Shown: one piece after another, positions 45,867 to 55,083 of the stretch | Layout of the letters: each line of letters starts with the position of its first letter | Position numbering within the stretch: the first letter of the stretch is position 1 | Assembly (NCBI RefSeq): GCF_025947145.1 | Contig: NZ_CP109999.1 | Coordinates: 3,038,001 to 3,102,000 of the forward strand | DNA: 64,000 nt | Reading direction: 5' to 3' | Source of the DNA: Flavobacterium sp. N1994 | Lineage (GTDB): Bacteria > Bacteroidota > Bacteroidia > Flavobacteriales > Flavobacteriaceae | Made by a program: the position numbers and the translations under genes | Notes under the pieces: model-generated | Databases searched by the model: none | What the model saw: only the letters and a program-made list of their open reading frames with translations | What the model was told of the DNA's origin: nothing

Positions 45867-47834
45867 ATGAAATTAAAACTACTATTTGTATTTCTCTCCT
45901 TTTCTTTGTTTGTCAACGGACAAAACAAAGCGATTGATAGTTTGTCATGGCAGCTTACCCATACCAAAAGCGATATTGTAAAAGCTAAAACGCTTAATAA
46001 TTTGGCCAGTGAATACCTGTCAACAAATCCAAAACAAGTCTTGCAATATGCTACTAAAGCGTTGCAGCTTGCAAAATCAATTGGCTTTAAAGTTGAAGAA
46101 GGAAATGCGTATCATCTTCTAGGAAATGCTAATGTACTTCTTGGGAACTATACTCAAGCACTTGACTATTTTTCAAAATCCCAAACTATTTTCGAAAATG
46201 AATTGCCTATAGGTTCAGAAGAAAATATAAATGAAATAAAAAATGGCTTGGCTCGTGCTTATGGAAGCATTGGTTATGTTTTTATGGAACAAAGTAATTA
46301 CGATAAAGCCTTGCAGTTTAATTTTAAATCGTTAAAAATCTTTGAAGAAACCAACAACCTAAAAAAATTAGCTAGAGTTTATAATAATATTGGAGTAATT
46401 TATAAATCGCAAAACGAGCTTTTTAAAGCTTTAGTATACTATGAAAAATGCTTGGATATTCAAGAAAAACTAAAAGACGAAAACATTGGAACTACCACTA
46501 GTAACATAGGCTTAATTTACTTACTGAAAAAAAACTATCCAAAAGCAGTAGCCCGTTTCAATGAAGCAAAAGTGTATTTTGATAAGTATCCCAATCCACA
46601 AGGGTTAGCCCAACTTTATTATAATAATTCATTGTATTATTCTGAAATCAATCAATTTGCTAAGGCTATTGAATTTACAGATAAAGCATTGGCTATTTTT
46701 ACAAAAACGGAAAACAAATTTGGAATAGCCAATTCGTATGCCAATTTGGGAGAAATATATTTAAAGCAAAAAAAATACGATTCAGCATTAGAGTATACCA
46801 ACAAAGCTTTGGTCTTGTCAAGAGAGTTAAACACGCTAGATAAAGTACAAGTATTTGAAAAAACGCTAAGTGATATTTATGAAAAACAAAATAATATAAG
46901 CGAAGCATATAAGCATTACAAACTCTATAGTGTTGCAAAAGATAGCGTAACCAATGCGCAAACCATAAAAAATTCGATACGCGCTGAAATGAATTTTGAT
47001 TTCGATAGAAAACAAATGATTCAAAAAGAAGAACAAATTAAAAAGGATTTGGTTTACAACGAGCAAAAAAAGTACAATCAAATCAAAGTATTCTTATCTA
47101 TTTTATTGTCTTTATTGCTATCTGGAATTGCTTTCCTAATGTACAACCGAGTACAACTTAAAAAGACATTAACCCTTGAAAAAGAATTAGCCGTATACGA
47201 ACAAAAAGCATTGCACTTGCAAATGAATCCTCATTTTGTGTTTAATTGTTTGGGATCGATATCCAGTTTTATTGTCAAAAACAGTACGGATGCCGCCATT
47301 AAATATTTAGCCAAGTTTTCTAAACTAATGCGATTAACTTTAGAATATTCCAAAGAATCGCTAATCCCAATCGATAAAGAAATCGAAAGCCTTGAAAATT
47401 ATTTGGAACTAGAACAATTGCGATTCAATAATTCGTTCCAATTTAAAATAAACAAATGCAAAGAAATTGAGGACGATGTGGCATTACCACCCTTATTGTT
47501 GCAACCTTTTGTTGAAAATGCCATAATTCACGGTATGAATCCAAACACTAGAACGGGTCTTATCACTTTAGATTTTTTTCTAGAAAACGAAAGTTTAGTT
47601 TGTGTAGTTACCGATAATGGTATAGGAATTAACAAATCGAAAGAAATGAAGAAAAACTTGGTATCTATGCACAAATCGATGGCATTAGATATTACTAAAA
47701 AGAGACTGGAAATGATGGAGGAAACCACCTCTAAAAAATCAAAAGTGACCATTGAAGAAATCCAGGAAAACGGAAAAGTATTGGGAACTAGAGTTACACT
47801 CGTTTTACCGCTACAATATTTATCTACTATATAA
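45867..47834 (+). CDS. TPR-containing sensor histidine kinase, LytS/YpdA type
   Basis: A 655-residue sensor kinase. A signal peptide (KLKLLFVFLSFSLFVNGQ) exports an N-terminal sensor of about six TPR units (residues 25-370, for example YGSIGYVFMEQSNYDKAL). One membrane helix is near residues 405-425 (LSILLSLLLSGIAFLMYN). The cytoplasmic part has the HPHF-like phosphoacceptor block LHLQMNPHFVFNCL and the ATPase motif LQPFVENAIIHGM of the His_kinase family. The partner regulator starts 16 bases downstream. The TPR sensor may respond to a periplasmic protein rather than a small ligand. Confidence 0.92.
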   Translation: MKLKLLFVFLSFSLFVNGQNKAIDSLSWQLTHTKSDIVKAKTLNNLASEYLSTNPKQVLQYATKALQLAKSIGFKVEEGNAYHLLGNANVLLGNYTQALDYFSKSQTIFENELPIGSEENINEIKNGLARAYGSIGYVFMEQSNYDKALQFNFKSLKIFEETNNLKKLARVYNNIGVIYKSQNELFKALVYYEKCLDIQEKLKDENIGTTTSNIGLIYLLKKNYPKAVARFNEAKVYFDKYPNPQGLAQLYYNNSLYYSEINQFAKAIEFTDKALAIFTKTENKFGIANSYANLGEIYLKQKKYDSALEYTNKALVLSRELNTLDKVQVFEKTLSDIYEKQNNISEAYKHYKLYSVAKDSVTNAQTIKNSIRAEMNFDFDRKQMIQKEEQIKKDLVYNEQKKYNQIKVFLSILLSLLLSGIAFLMYNRVQLKKTLTLEKELAVYEQKALHLQMNPHFVFNCLGSISSFIVKNSTDAAIKYLAKFSKLMRLTLEYSKESLIPIDKEIESLENYLELEQLRFNNSFQFKINKCKEIEDDVALPPLLLQPFVENAIIHGMNPNTRTGLITLDFFLENESLVCVVTDNGIGINKSKEMKKNLVSMHKSMALDITKKRLEMMEETTSKKSKVTIEEIQENGKVLGTRVTLVLPLQYLSTI

Positions 47835-47850
47835 CTAAATTAAAAAAGAA

Positions 47851-48618
47851 ATGATTACAGCTGTACTTATAGACGATGATATCAATTTAAGAGATGGAAT
47901 GAAAGGACTTCTTTCACTTTATGCACCCGATATTTCTATCATTGGTGAAGCGGATAGCGTGGAAAGTGGCGTGAAAATCTTAAACAACTTAAAACCTCAA
48001 ATTGTTTTTCTAGATATTCAAATGAATGACGGAACAGGTTTCGATATTCTAGAAAAATTATCTGAAATCAACGGCAAAGTAACGTCACATGTAATATTTG
48101 TTACCGCGTATGAGCATTATGCTATCAAAGCATTCCGATTTAGTGCTTTAGATTTTTTATTAAAACCTGTTGCACCTGATGATTTAGAAAAAGTAGTGGA
48201 TAAAATTAGAATGGTTCTAGAAAAAGATAACGACTATTCACACATCGATTTATTATTAGAAAACATCAGGAAAAAAGCAGATAACTTTAAAAGAATCGCT
48301 TTGTCCAATTCTGATGGAATGCATTTGTTAGACATTAATGATATTATTCGCTGCGAAAGTGATGACAATTATACTAAGTTTTTTATAAAAAGCGGAAAAC
48401 CAATCCTAATCTCAAAAACACTAAAAGAGTATGAGGAATTGTTATCAGAATACGATTTTGTCAGGATTCATCAATCGCATTTAATAAACTTAGCTTACGT
48501 TAAGTCGTATGTGAAAAAAGAAAATGGATTTGTAGTGATGCATAATGACGAACATCTTCCAGTATCTCAAAGAAAAAGAGATTTATTGCAAGACGTTTTG
48601 TCCAAAAAAATAAATTAA
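47851..48618 (+). CDS. LytTR response regulator
   Basis: A 255-residue transcription factor. The receiver has IDDD at residues 7-10, phosphoacceptor Asp55 in VFLDIQMNDG, and a Lys in LLKPVAPDD. The C-terminal LytTR DNA-binding domain starts about residue 150 (RIALSNSDGMHLLDINDI, then IRCESDDNYTKFF and FVRIHQSHLINLAYV). It pairs with the kinase upstream and lies 24 bases before the exported protein downstream, which may be one of its targets. Confidence 0.95.
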   Translation: MITAVLIDDDINLRDGMKGLLSLYAPDISIIGEADSVESGVKILNNLKPQIVFLDIQMNDGTGFDILEKLSEINGKVTSHVIFVTAYEHYAIKAFRFSALDFLLKPVAPDDLEKVVDKIRMVLEKDNDYSHIDLLLENIRKKADNFKRIALSNSDGMHLLDINDIIRCESDDNYTKFFIKSGKPILISKTLKEYEELLSEYDFVRIHQSHLINLAYVKSYVKKENGFVVMHNDEHLPVSQRKRDLLQDVLSKKIN

Positions 48619-48662
48619 AATACACCATACAGACTCCCAAGTTGAACCAAAATATAATGATA

Positions 48663-50636
48663 ATGAAAAATACTATTTACCTAATACTGTTGTTGTTTGC
48701 TGGGATGGCAAATGCTACAAATATCGTGTTTGATGGAACAGTCTTTAAAAATAAAGTATTGCAATCTTCCACATCCAATTCGATTGCCAAAGATAACAAT
48801 GGCAATAATTTAAAAGTAGATGCGGATGGCGATAATGAGATTAGTTTGACAGAAGCTAACGCAGTCTATCAATTAGATGTAAGTAGTGCTTCTATAGTAA
48901 ACTTGACGGGTATCGAGAGTTTTACCAATTTGAGAACTTTAGATTTTCACCAAAATTTAGTCACTACTGTTGAACTTTCTGCTTTAGTAAACTTACAACA
49001 TTTAGTTGCTGATCATAATAGCCTTACTACAATAGATTTGTCTGCTTTGGTGAATCTTTTAGATTCTGATGTATCCAATAATTCGCTTTTTACCATTTAC
49101 GCCAAAAACGGGAACAATTCAGATGTTTTTAATTTCAGCAGTGGAGATATTTCTAATTTATCGTATATCTGTATTGATGAAGCTCAAGTAGCATCAGTCA
49201 TAAATGATTTACCAGGTAGTACAACTGTTGTTGTTAATTCATATTGTACCCCAACTCCAGGACCTGTAGGGAGTTATGAAACTATATCAGGAACCATAGC
49301 TTATGATGGAAATGGGAACGGAATTGATGCGAGTGATGCTAAATTTCCATTTGTGAAAGTGAAATGTGTAATTGGTGCCGATACGCTTCAAACTATAACA
49401 GATGCAAACGGTCAATATGCTTTCTATACCCAACAAACTTCAGGAAGTTATACCGTAAGCCCAGTAATTGAAACGAGCAGTGCATTTATAATTCCAACAG
49501 CACCGGGAGGAACTTTGGGTGCCAATGCTACTGTTGACTTTCCTATCACTGCAGCCACTGTTCCTTCGCCTGATTTAGAAGTAGTAGTAGCACCTAATGC
49601 TTCAGCAGTAGCTGGAGGCAATACAGTTTATCAGGTAACCTATAAAAACAAAGGCTCTAGAATAGTAAACGGAAATGTGCTGCTTACTTACGATAGTTCG
49701 AAAACTAGTATTGTTAGTTGCTCAGATGTAAGCGCTTCTATTGCTACTGCAGGACAAGTCGCTTTAAATTTTTCTAATTTACTGCCATTCGAAACCAGAA
49801 GTTTTAATGTAACGCTGTCAATAAATGCCGGTAATGCAGTAGGGGAGGCTTTAAATTTCAATACTACCATTACCGATAATCTAGGAGCTACAGAAACGAC
49901 AACAGCACCAGACAATGCTTTCAATTACAAACAAAGTGTTGGTACTGTTACTCAAAACACCATAGATTGTCTAGAAGGTGTAGCCGCTGATAATACACAA
50001 ATTGGAAATTACCTTCATTACCGAATCAATTTTGTAAACACAGGAAATGCTGTGGCTAAAAATGTGACTGCTAAAGTGGTTTTTGACCCTGCAAAATACG
50101 ACATGAACTCATTGCAAATCCTCAATTCTTCTAATCCGTTAAATCTTAGAATTAGCGGAGCAACTGCGATATTTTTTATGGGTAATGTAAATGCTGGTGG
50201 GCCTGGAGGAGACGGAGGAATATTGCTAAAAATAAAAACAGTAGGTTCGTTAGCATCAGGATCTACCGTAACCAGTAGTGCCCAACTATTTTTCGATTAT
50301 GAAGCAGGTTTCATTCCAACACTTATAACTCCTGCCGAAGTTACAACGAACAATGCTGCCACTACATTCCAGAATTTAAGTATTGGGCAAAATGAAATGG
50401 ATGCTTCTATCCTAGTTTATCCAAATCCAACCAATTCAATACTAAATATCGATAGTAACAATAGTATTAAAACTGTACAACTTTATGATATTTCAGGAAA
50501 GTTGTTGCAAACCAATATATCCGATTCTGATAAGGTCTCAATGGATATGACGCAAAGATCAAACGGAATTTACTTCCTTAAAATAACTTCTGATAAAGGT
50601 CAGAAAGTAGAAAAAATTGTGAAAGAGAAAGATTAG
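48663..50636 (+). CDS. T9SS-secreted protein with leucine-rich-like and SdrD/DUF11-like domains
   Basis: About 657 residues, start 48663 (MKNTIYLILLLFAGMANA signal peptide) preferred over 48642 and 48657. Domains in order: short leucine-rich-like repeats (about 70-155: LRTLDFHQNLVTT, LQHLVADHNSLTT); an SdrD/prealbumin-like repeat near 210-290 (GTIAYDGNGNGIDASDAKF); a cell-surface DUF11-like beta region (NTVYQVTYKNKGSRI; HYRINFVNTGNAVAKNV), resembling DUF7619; and a T9SS type A sorting domain (VYPNPTNSILNIDSN to the end, EKIVKEKD). It is likely displayed on the cell surface, perhaps in adhesion. A very strong terminator follows. Confidence 0.85.
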   Translation: MKNTIYLILLLFAGMANATNIVFDGTVFKNKVLQSSTSNSIAKDNNGNNLKVDADGDNEISLTEANAVYQLDVSSASIVNLTGIESFTNLRTLDFHQNLVTTVELSALVNLQHLVADHNSLTTIDLSALVNLLDSDVSNNSLFTIYAKNGNNSDVFNFSSGDISNLSYICIDEAQVASVINDLPGSTTVVVNSYCTPTPGPVGSYETISGTIAYDGNGNGIDASDAKFPFVKVKCVIGADTLQTITDANGQYAFYTQQTSGSYTVSPVIETSSAFIIPTAPGGTLGANATVDFPITAATVPSPDLEVVVAPNASAVAGGNTVYQVTYKNKGSRIVNGNVLLTYDSSKTSIVSCSDVSASIATAGQVALNFSNLLPFETRSFNVTLSINAGNAVGEALNFNTTITDNLGATETTTAPDNAFNYKQSVGTVTQNTIDCLEGVAADNTQIGNYLHYRINFVNTGNAVAKNVTAKVVFDPAKYDMNSLQILNSSNPLNLRISGATAIFFMGNVNAGGPGGDGGILLKIKTVGSLASGSTVTSSAQLFFDYEAGFIPTLITPAEVTTNNAATTFQNLSIGQNEMDASILVYPNPTNSILNIDSNNSIKTVQLYDISGKLLQTNISDSDKVSMDMTQRSNGIYFLKITSDKGQKVEKIVKEKD

Positions 50637-50657
50637 TTTTTTGTATATGCTTGTTTG

Positions 50658-50702
50658 AACCACTAGTTTGCATTAGTTAGTATGTAAATTAGTGGTTTTT
50701 TT
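50658..50702 (+). terminator. Strong Rho-independent terminator
   Basis: The arms at 50658-50673 and 50682-50697 match at 14 of 16 bases around an eight-base loop, then T tract. It ends the kinase/regulator/T9SS unit. Confidence 0.92.
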
Positions 50703-50720
50703 ATTTCAAATAAAAGGGCA

Positions 50721-52910
50721 CTACAGGGAATTTAAAGCCCCTTTTAATTTTTCAATCTCCAAGGGTTTCAACAAAAAGTCATTAAAGTAAAAATTGTATT
50801 CCTCATTGTCTTTGGCAGCTATATCCGCAGTGAGCCCAAATATGGGAGTTTCTTTGTTGAAGTTGGGAAGTGTTCTAATGTTTTTAGCAGCCTGATAACC
50901 ATCCAAAACAGGCATGTGAATGTCCATTAGGATATAATCATATTTAGTGTTTTGTGATTTTTCTGTGGCTTCAAGTCCATCTTTAGCATGGTCAGTAACC
51001 ATACCCCATTTGGATAAAAGTTTCAAGGCAATCATAGCATTAATAGCATTGTCCTCTACTAGCAATACTTTTACACCATTAATATCATTTTCAAAATTAG
51101 TCTGATTGTTTTGCTCTGTATTTTTAGATTTCTTCAACTTCAATTCAAAAGTAAAAGCTGAGCCTTTTCCAATAATACTTTGTATTTCTATTTTACTTCC
51201 ATGCAATTCAATGAGCCTTTTCGTAATCGATAAACCCAAACCTGCTCCATCTTTTTTTCGGGTAATGCCCGATTTAAGTTGGGAGAAACTTTCAAAGACT
51301 TTTTCCAGATTCTCTTTCTCAATTCCAATGCCAGTATCCGATACTTTGAATGCCACAGTATCGTGAGTCTCTGTTTGATGTACAACCTTAACGTCCAGTT
51401 TTATAGCTCCAATATCAGTGAATTTGAGCGAATTGTTAACTAAGTTCCCTAATATTTGTGTGATTTTGGTTTCATCAATATAGTAATAGTCAAATAGTGC
51501 TTCGTCTAATTTTAATTTGAATTTAATTCCCTTTTCTTTAGCTTGAAAATTATACGCATTCCAAAAGTTATCTAAAAAGAATTTGATATTGCTGGATTTC
51601 AAATCTAAAGTCATTTTTCCTAAATCAAGCTTAGTATAGTCCAAAATGTTATTGACAATCTGCATCAAATGATTCGAAGAAAATTTAAGCGAATTTACCA
51701 ATACTTTGTCTTCGGGTTTTGCATTTTCATTTAGCATGGTAGCCACCGTAGTAATAGCATTCAAAGGGGTTCTTATCTCATGACTCATGGTAGATAAAAA
51801 CTCTTGTCGTATTCTAGCAGTTTCTTCGGCTTTATTACTTTTGGCAAGGATAATGGCTTTCTCCTTTTGAAATTCAGCTTCTTTCTGCATAGCCTGCATC
51901 CGCACTAGCAAATCATAATTCTCTATTACCTTAAAGTTTTGAGCATTGAGTACACTTTCTTTTTCAAAAAGGTAAAACTCTAGAAATTCAAGGGTTTTAG
52001 ATAAATTGTTTTCAGCTTTATATATGGTATAAAATAGGTGAAGTAATTTAATTTTAATGATGGAAATGTTAAACGAATTACAAACCTCCAATCCAAGACT
52101 AGCATATTTTTTGGCTAAGGCAATATCCTCAATTTCAAAATACAATTTCGCCAATTTGGTGTAAGCCATTCCCAATCCCAATTTTTCACCCATTTCTGTA
52201 TGAATGGCTATAGCTTCTATAAAATCGGCTATGGCTTCAGTATAATTTTTTTGTGCAAAATGAATTTTTCCTCTTCCATAAATGGCAAATCCCAAGCCCC
52301 GAGTATCCTTAGTTTTTTGCTTGATTTCAATCGATTTTAAAATAATGGTCCAAGCGGCTTCAACTTGATTATTCTTGATATAAATCCCCGACAAATTATT
52401 GTAAGCATTCGATTCCAGATTTAAATCATTGATTTTTTTAGCCGCTTTGATAGCATTTTTATAGGATTGAATGGCTTTTTGCTCATCACCTGTAAAGTCG
52501 TAAACAGTCCCTAACGATTTTTCACATTTGGAAATGTTGTGATAATCGTTGAGGTTTTTATACACAATGAGCGCATCTATAAGATATACAACGCCCATCT
52601 GAAAATTATTAGTCTTGTAATAAAAACTGGCTAAATTATATTTGGCATCAGCAACTCCTTTGTCATCATGGAGCTCTTCATAAAGTTTGATGCTTTTTTG
52701 AGATAAATTAAAGGATTCATCATACTTACCAGTGATCATATAATATAACGAAAGCTGAGAGTAAGCTTTTGCTTTTAAATCATCAAACTCTTTTCCTTCA
52801 CATAAAGCCAGTGCCTTATTGGTTAGGATAATACTTTCTTCAAGATTATTAATCCTAATAGAATAAGAGTCTTCTAAATATAAATTAATCTTACTTCTGA
52901 TTTCTTTCAT
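50721..52910 (-). CDS. Cytosolic TPR hybrid histidine kinase
   Basis: A 729-residue signalling protein with no signal peptide or membrane helix. Residues 1-320 are TPR repeats (YSQLSLYYMITGKYDESFNL; AYNNLSGIYIKNNQVEAAW). A coiled coil leads to HisKA (STMSHEIRTPLNAI, phospho-His), HATPase motifs (VNNSLKFTD; VSDTGIGIE; GAGLGLSI), and a C-terminal receiver with VEDN and phosphoacceptor Asp in ILMDIHMPVLDGY, Lys in FLLKPLE. It likely senses an internal signal or binds partner proteins through the TPRs and passes phosphate to an unknown regulator. Upstream lies a repeat-filled 715-base gap. Confidence 0.93.
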   Translation of the reverse strand: MKEIRSKINLYLEDSYSIRINNLEESIILTNKALALCEGKEFDDLKAKAYSQLSLYYMITGKYDESFNLSQKSIKLYEELHDDKGVADAKYNLASFYYKTNNFQMGVVYLIDALIVYKNLNDYHNISKCEKSLGTVYDFTGDEQKAIQSYKNAIKAAKKINDLNLESNAYNNLSGIYIKNNQVEAAWTIILKSIEIKQKTKDTRGLGFAIYGRGKIHFAQKNYTEAIADFIEAIAIHTEMGEKLGLGMAYTKLAKLYFEIEDIALAKKYASLGLEVCNSFNISIIKIKLLHLFYTIYKAENNLSKTLEFLEFYLFEKESVLNAQNFKVIENYDLLVRMQAMQKEAEFQKEKAIILAKSNKAEETARIRQEFLSTMSHEIRTPLNAITTVATMLNENAKPEDKVLVNSLKFSSNHLMQIVNNILDYTKLDLGKMTLDLKSSNIKFFLDNFWNAYNFQAKEKGIKFKLKLDEALFDYYYIDETKITQILGNLVNNSLKFTDIGAIKLDVKVVHQTETHDTVAFKVSDTGIGIEKENLEKVFESFSQLKSGITRKKDGAGLGLSITKRLIELHGSKIEIQSIIGKGSAFTFELKLKKSKNTEQNNQTNFENDINGVKVLLVEDNAINAMIALKLLSKWGMVTDHAKDGLEATEKSQNTKYDYILMDIHMPVLDGYQAAKNIRTLPNFNKETPIFGLTADIAAKDNEEYNFYFNDFLLKPLEIEKLKGALNSL

Positions 52911-53125
52911 TCGTTAAGACGGCAAATAGTAATTAAAATTGGGGTAAAATTATTTCCATTCCACCCAAAAATAGCAAAAAAATAATGGCATTCTCTATCC
53001 TAAACATATTATTATTAATTTACCCTTCTTATTTTGTAGTAGAAGTAGTAAAATAGGAACCAAAAATCAAAAAACTGGCGTCCTTTATTATTAGACTTTA
53101 TAAATTAAGAGATAGATTTTCTTAA

Positions 53126-53480
53126 CCTAAATTAGGGTTTTATTCTTTCTAACTGGGGTTTTCCTTTCCCCCCGAGGGGTTATTTTGTTTCCCGAGGGGT
53201 AATAAAGTATCCCCACAGGGTTTTCCTTTTCCCCCACGGGGTGATAGAGTATCCCCTTAGGGTTTTTACTTTACCCCACAGGGTTTTCCTTTTCCCCCAC
53301 AGGGTTTTTCTTTTCCCCCACGGGGTTTCTTTGTTTCCGATGGGGTGATAGAGTATCCCCTTAAGGTTTTTTGTTTCCCCAAAAGGGTTTCTTTCTTCCC
53401 GACGGGGTGACAAAGCATTTACTAGTGGTGACAAAGCAATTAGGAAGGGGGTTTCTAATTACAACTTAGGGTTTTAAAGT
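53126..53480. repeat. Tandem array of about 16 degenerate 21-bp palindromic units
   Basis: Each unit has a core of about 11 bases of the form CCCC-NNN-GGGGT, a mini-hairpin with 3-4-base loop, and a spacer of about 10 bases. Cores begin near 53211, 53231, 53253, 53274, 53294, 53315, 53337, 53357, 53377 and 53398, so the period is 20-22, mostly 21. Core variants include CCCCACGGGG, CCCCACAGGG, CCCCTTAGGG and CCCCGAGGGG; where one arm changes the other often changes too, as in TTACTAGTGG and CCTAAATTAGG. Spacers fall into two classes, pyrimidine-rich (TTTTCCTTTT) and GATAGAGTAT-like. Function unknown. Confidence 0.85.
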
Positions 53481-53575
53481 TACCAAGTTTAACGAAGCAG
53501 ATAAAATGTCGTTTTTTTATCAAATAATTAACGAAAACGTTGTCATAATTCTTTTTTATTTCATTTCGAATTCCC

Positions 53576-53583
53576 TAATTTTG
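53576..53583 (+). promoter_or_regulatory. -7 box of gltA
   Basis: TAATTTTG matches TAnnTTTG, 42 bases upstream of the ATG. No -33 TTG at normal spacing is seen; the repeat array ends about 95 bases upstream. Confidence 0.5.
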
Positions 53584-53625
53584 TTGAATTAATAAACAAT
53601 CAGATTTAATTCCCTTATTTATACC

Positions 53626-54909
53626 ATGTCTAAAACAGCAATATTAGAATTTGATGGCCAAAAGTATGAGTTTCCGGTTATTGTAGGAAGTGAAAACGAA
53701 GCTGGCATCGATATTGAAAAACTACGCGCCCTAACGGGTGCCATTACGCTAGACCCAGGATACAAAAACTCAGGTTCTTGCAAAAGCGACATCACATTTC
53801 TTGATGGTGAAGAAGGTATTCTTCGTTACAGAGGCTATGCCATAGAAGATTTAGCTGATAAAGCCGATTTTTTAGAAGTAGCTTACTTAGTAATTTTTGG
53901 AGAACTACCTACTAAAACCCAGTTAGAACAGTTTGAAACAGATATAAGAAAATATACTTTGGTAAACGAAGAAATGAAAAACATCATTGACGGTTTCCCA
54001 AAAACGGCTCATCCAATGGGTGTGCTTTCTGCACTTACTAGTGCCTTAACTGCTTTTAATCCAAAAGTAGTTAACGTGGAAAATGAAAAAGAAATGTACG
54101 AAGCCGTGTGTAAAACCATGGGTAAATTCTTGGTCATTGCTACTTGGACGTATAGAAAAATGATGGGCTATCCATTAAACTACTATGATAACACAAAAGG
54201 ATACGTGGAGAACTTCCTGCACTTAATGTTTGAATTACCTACCGGACCTTATACTTCAAATCCAGTAGTAGTAAATGCCCTTGATAAACTATTTATTCTG
54301 CATGCAGACCATGAGCAAAACTGTTCTACATCAACCGTTAGAATTGTAGGTTCATCACACGCTGGCTTGTTCGCGTCTATTTCTGCTGGAGTCTCTGCTC
54401 TTTGGGGTCCATTACACGGAGGTGCTAATCAAGCAGTGTTAGAAATGTTAGAAGCCATTCAAAAAGATGGTGGGGATGCCGCTAAATATATGGCAAAAGC
54501 TAAAGATAAAGATGACCCTTTCCGTTTAATGGGATTCGGACACAGAGTCTACAAAAACTTCGATCCAAGAGCCAGAATTATCAAAAAAGCCGCTGATGAG
54601 GTTTTAAGTACCTTAGGGGTAGACGATCCAATTTTAAATATCGCCAAACAACTTGAAGCGGCTGCCTTAGTAGATGATTATTTTGTATCAAGAAAATTAT
54701 ATCCAAATGTTGATTTCTATTCAGGAATCATCTATCGTGCTTTAGGTATTCCAACGGATATGTTTACAGTGATGTTTGCTATTGGTCGTCTACCAGGTTG
54801 GATTGCGCAATGGAAAGAAATGCGTATCAATAAAGAGCCAATAGGAAGACCAAGACAAATATACACCGGCTATCCTTTAAGAGAATTTAAAGCCATGGAT
54901 AAAAGATAA
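53626..54909 (+). CDS. gltA: Citrate synthase
   Basis: A 427-residue type II (hexameric, E. coli-like) citrate synthase, the entry enzyme of the TCA cycle. The catalytic triad is visible: His in GPLHGGANQAVLEML, His in GFGHRVYKNFDPRA, and Asp in YPNVDFYSGI. The N-terminal ITLDPGYKNSGSCKSDITFLDG is typical. It is a single gene with its own promoter downstream of the repeat array, and with a perfect terminator. Confidence 0.98.
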   Translation: MSKTAILEFDGQKYEFPVIVGSENEAGIDIEKLRALTGAITLDPGYKNSGSCKSDITFLDGEEGILRYRGYAIEDLADKADFLEVAYLVIFGELPTKTQLEQFETDIRKYTLVNEEMKNIIDGFPKTAHPMGVLSALTSALTAFNPKVVNVENEKEMYEAVCKTMGKFLVIATWTYRKMMGYPLNYYDNTKGYVENFLHLMFELPTGPYTSNPVVVNALDKLFILHADHEQNCSTSTVRIVGSSHAGLFASISAGVSALWGPLHGGANQAVLEMLEAIQKDGGDAAKYMAKAKDKDDPFRLMGFGHRVYKNFDPRARIIKKAADEVLSTLGVDDPILNIAKQLEAAALVDDYFVSRKLYPNVDFYSGIIYRALGIPTDMFTVMFAIGRLPGWIAQWKEMRINKEPIGRPRQIYTGYPLREFKAMDKR

Positions 54910-54932
54910 AGATTATTCATTTTATAGTTTAT

Positions 54933-54963
54933 AAAACTCCTTACCATCGTAAGGAGTTTTTTT
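54933..54963 (+). terminator. Rho-independent terminator of gltA
   Basis: AAAACTCCTTAC (54933-54944) pairs perfectly with GTAAGGAGTTTT (54949-54960) around CATC, then T. It marks the left edge of the accessory stretch. Confidence 0.95.
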
Positions 54964-55016
54964 GTGAAAATAACTTGTAAAAGAGAATTTATCAAAAGGG
55001 TATTATATACAATTTT

Positions 55017-55060
55017 GCAGTAAATATATTTTTTTTACTGCATTTTACTTCTTATATTTG
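55017..55060 (+). promoter_or_regulatory. Inverted repeat and -7 box before the transposase
   Basis: GCAGTAAA (55017-55024) and TTTACTGC (55034-55041) form a perfect hairpin over a T-rich loop, and TATATTTG (55053-55060) is an exact -7 box 23 bases before the ATG. The inverted repeat might be an operator or part of the element's end; no matching terminal repeat was found downstream. Confidence 0.5.
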
Positions 55061-55083
55061 CTTAAACTTTAAACAATTTAGGT

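Larger units (their letters stand above)
52911..53625. other. 715-base intergenic region with palindromic array before gltA
   Basis: The gap between the divergent hybrid kinase and gltA contains no believable gene. It holds an A+T-rich stretch (52920-53120), a tandem array of small palindromes (53126-53480), and the gltA -7 box (53576-53583). The open frame on the minus strand (53180-53434) is an effect of the repeats. Confidence 0.7.

Noticed and set aside
53180..53434. An 84-residue minus-strand ORF with KRKTLWG-type heptads
   Set aside because: It is made wholly by the 21-bp array, whose period is a multiple of three; there is no start context, and indels of one base occur in neighbouring units.
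53126..53480. CRISPR array
   Set aside because: Units are only about 21 bases with 10-base low-complexity spacers, repeats are degenerate, and no cas genes are near.
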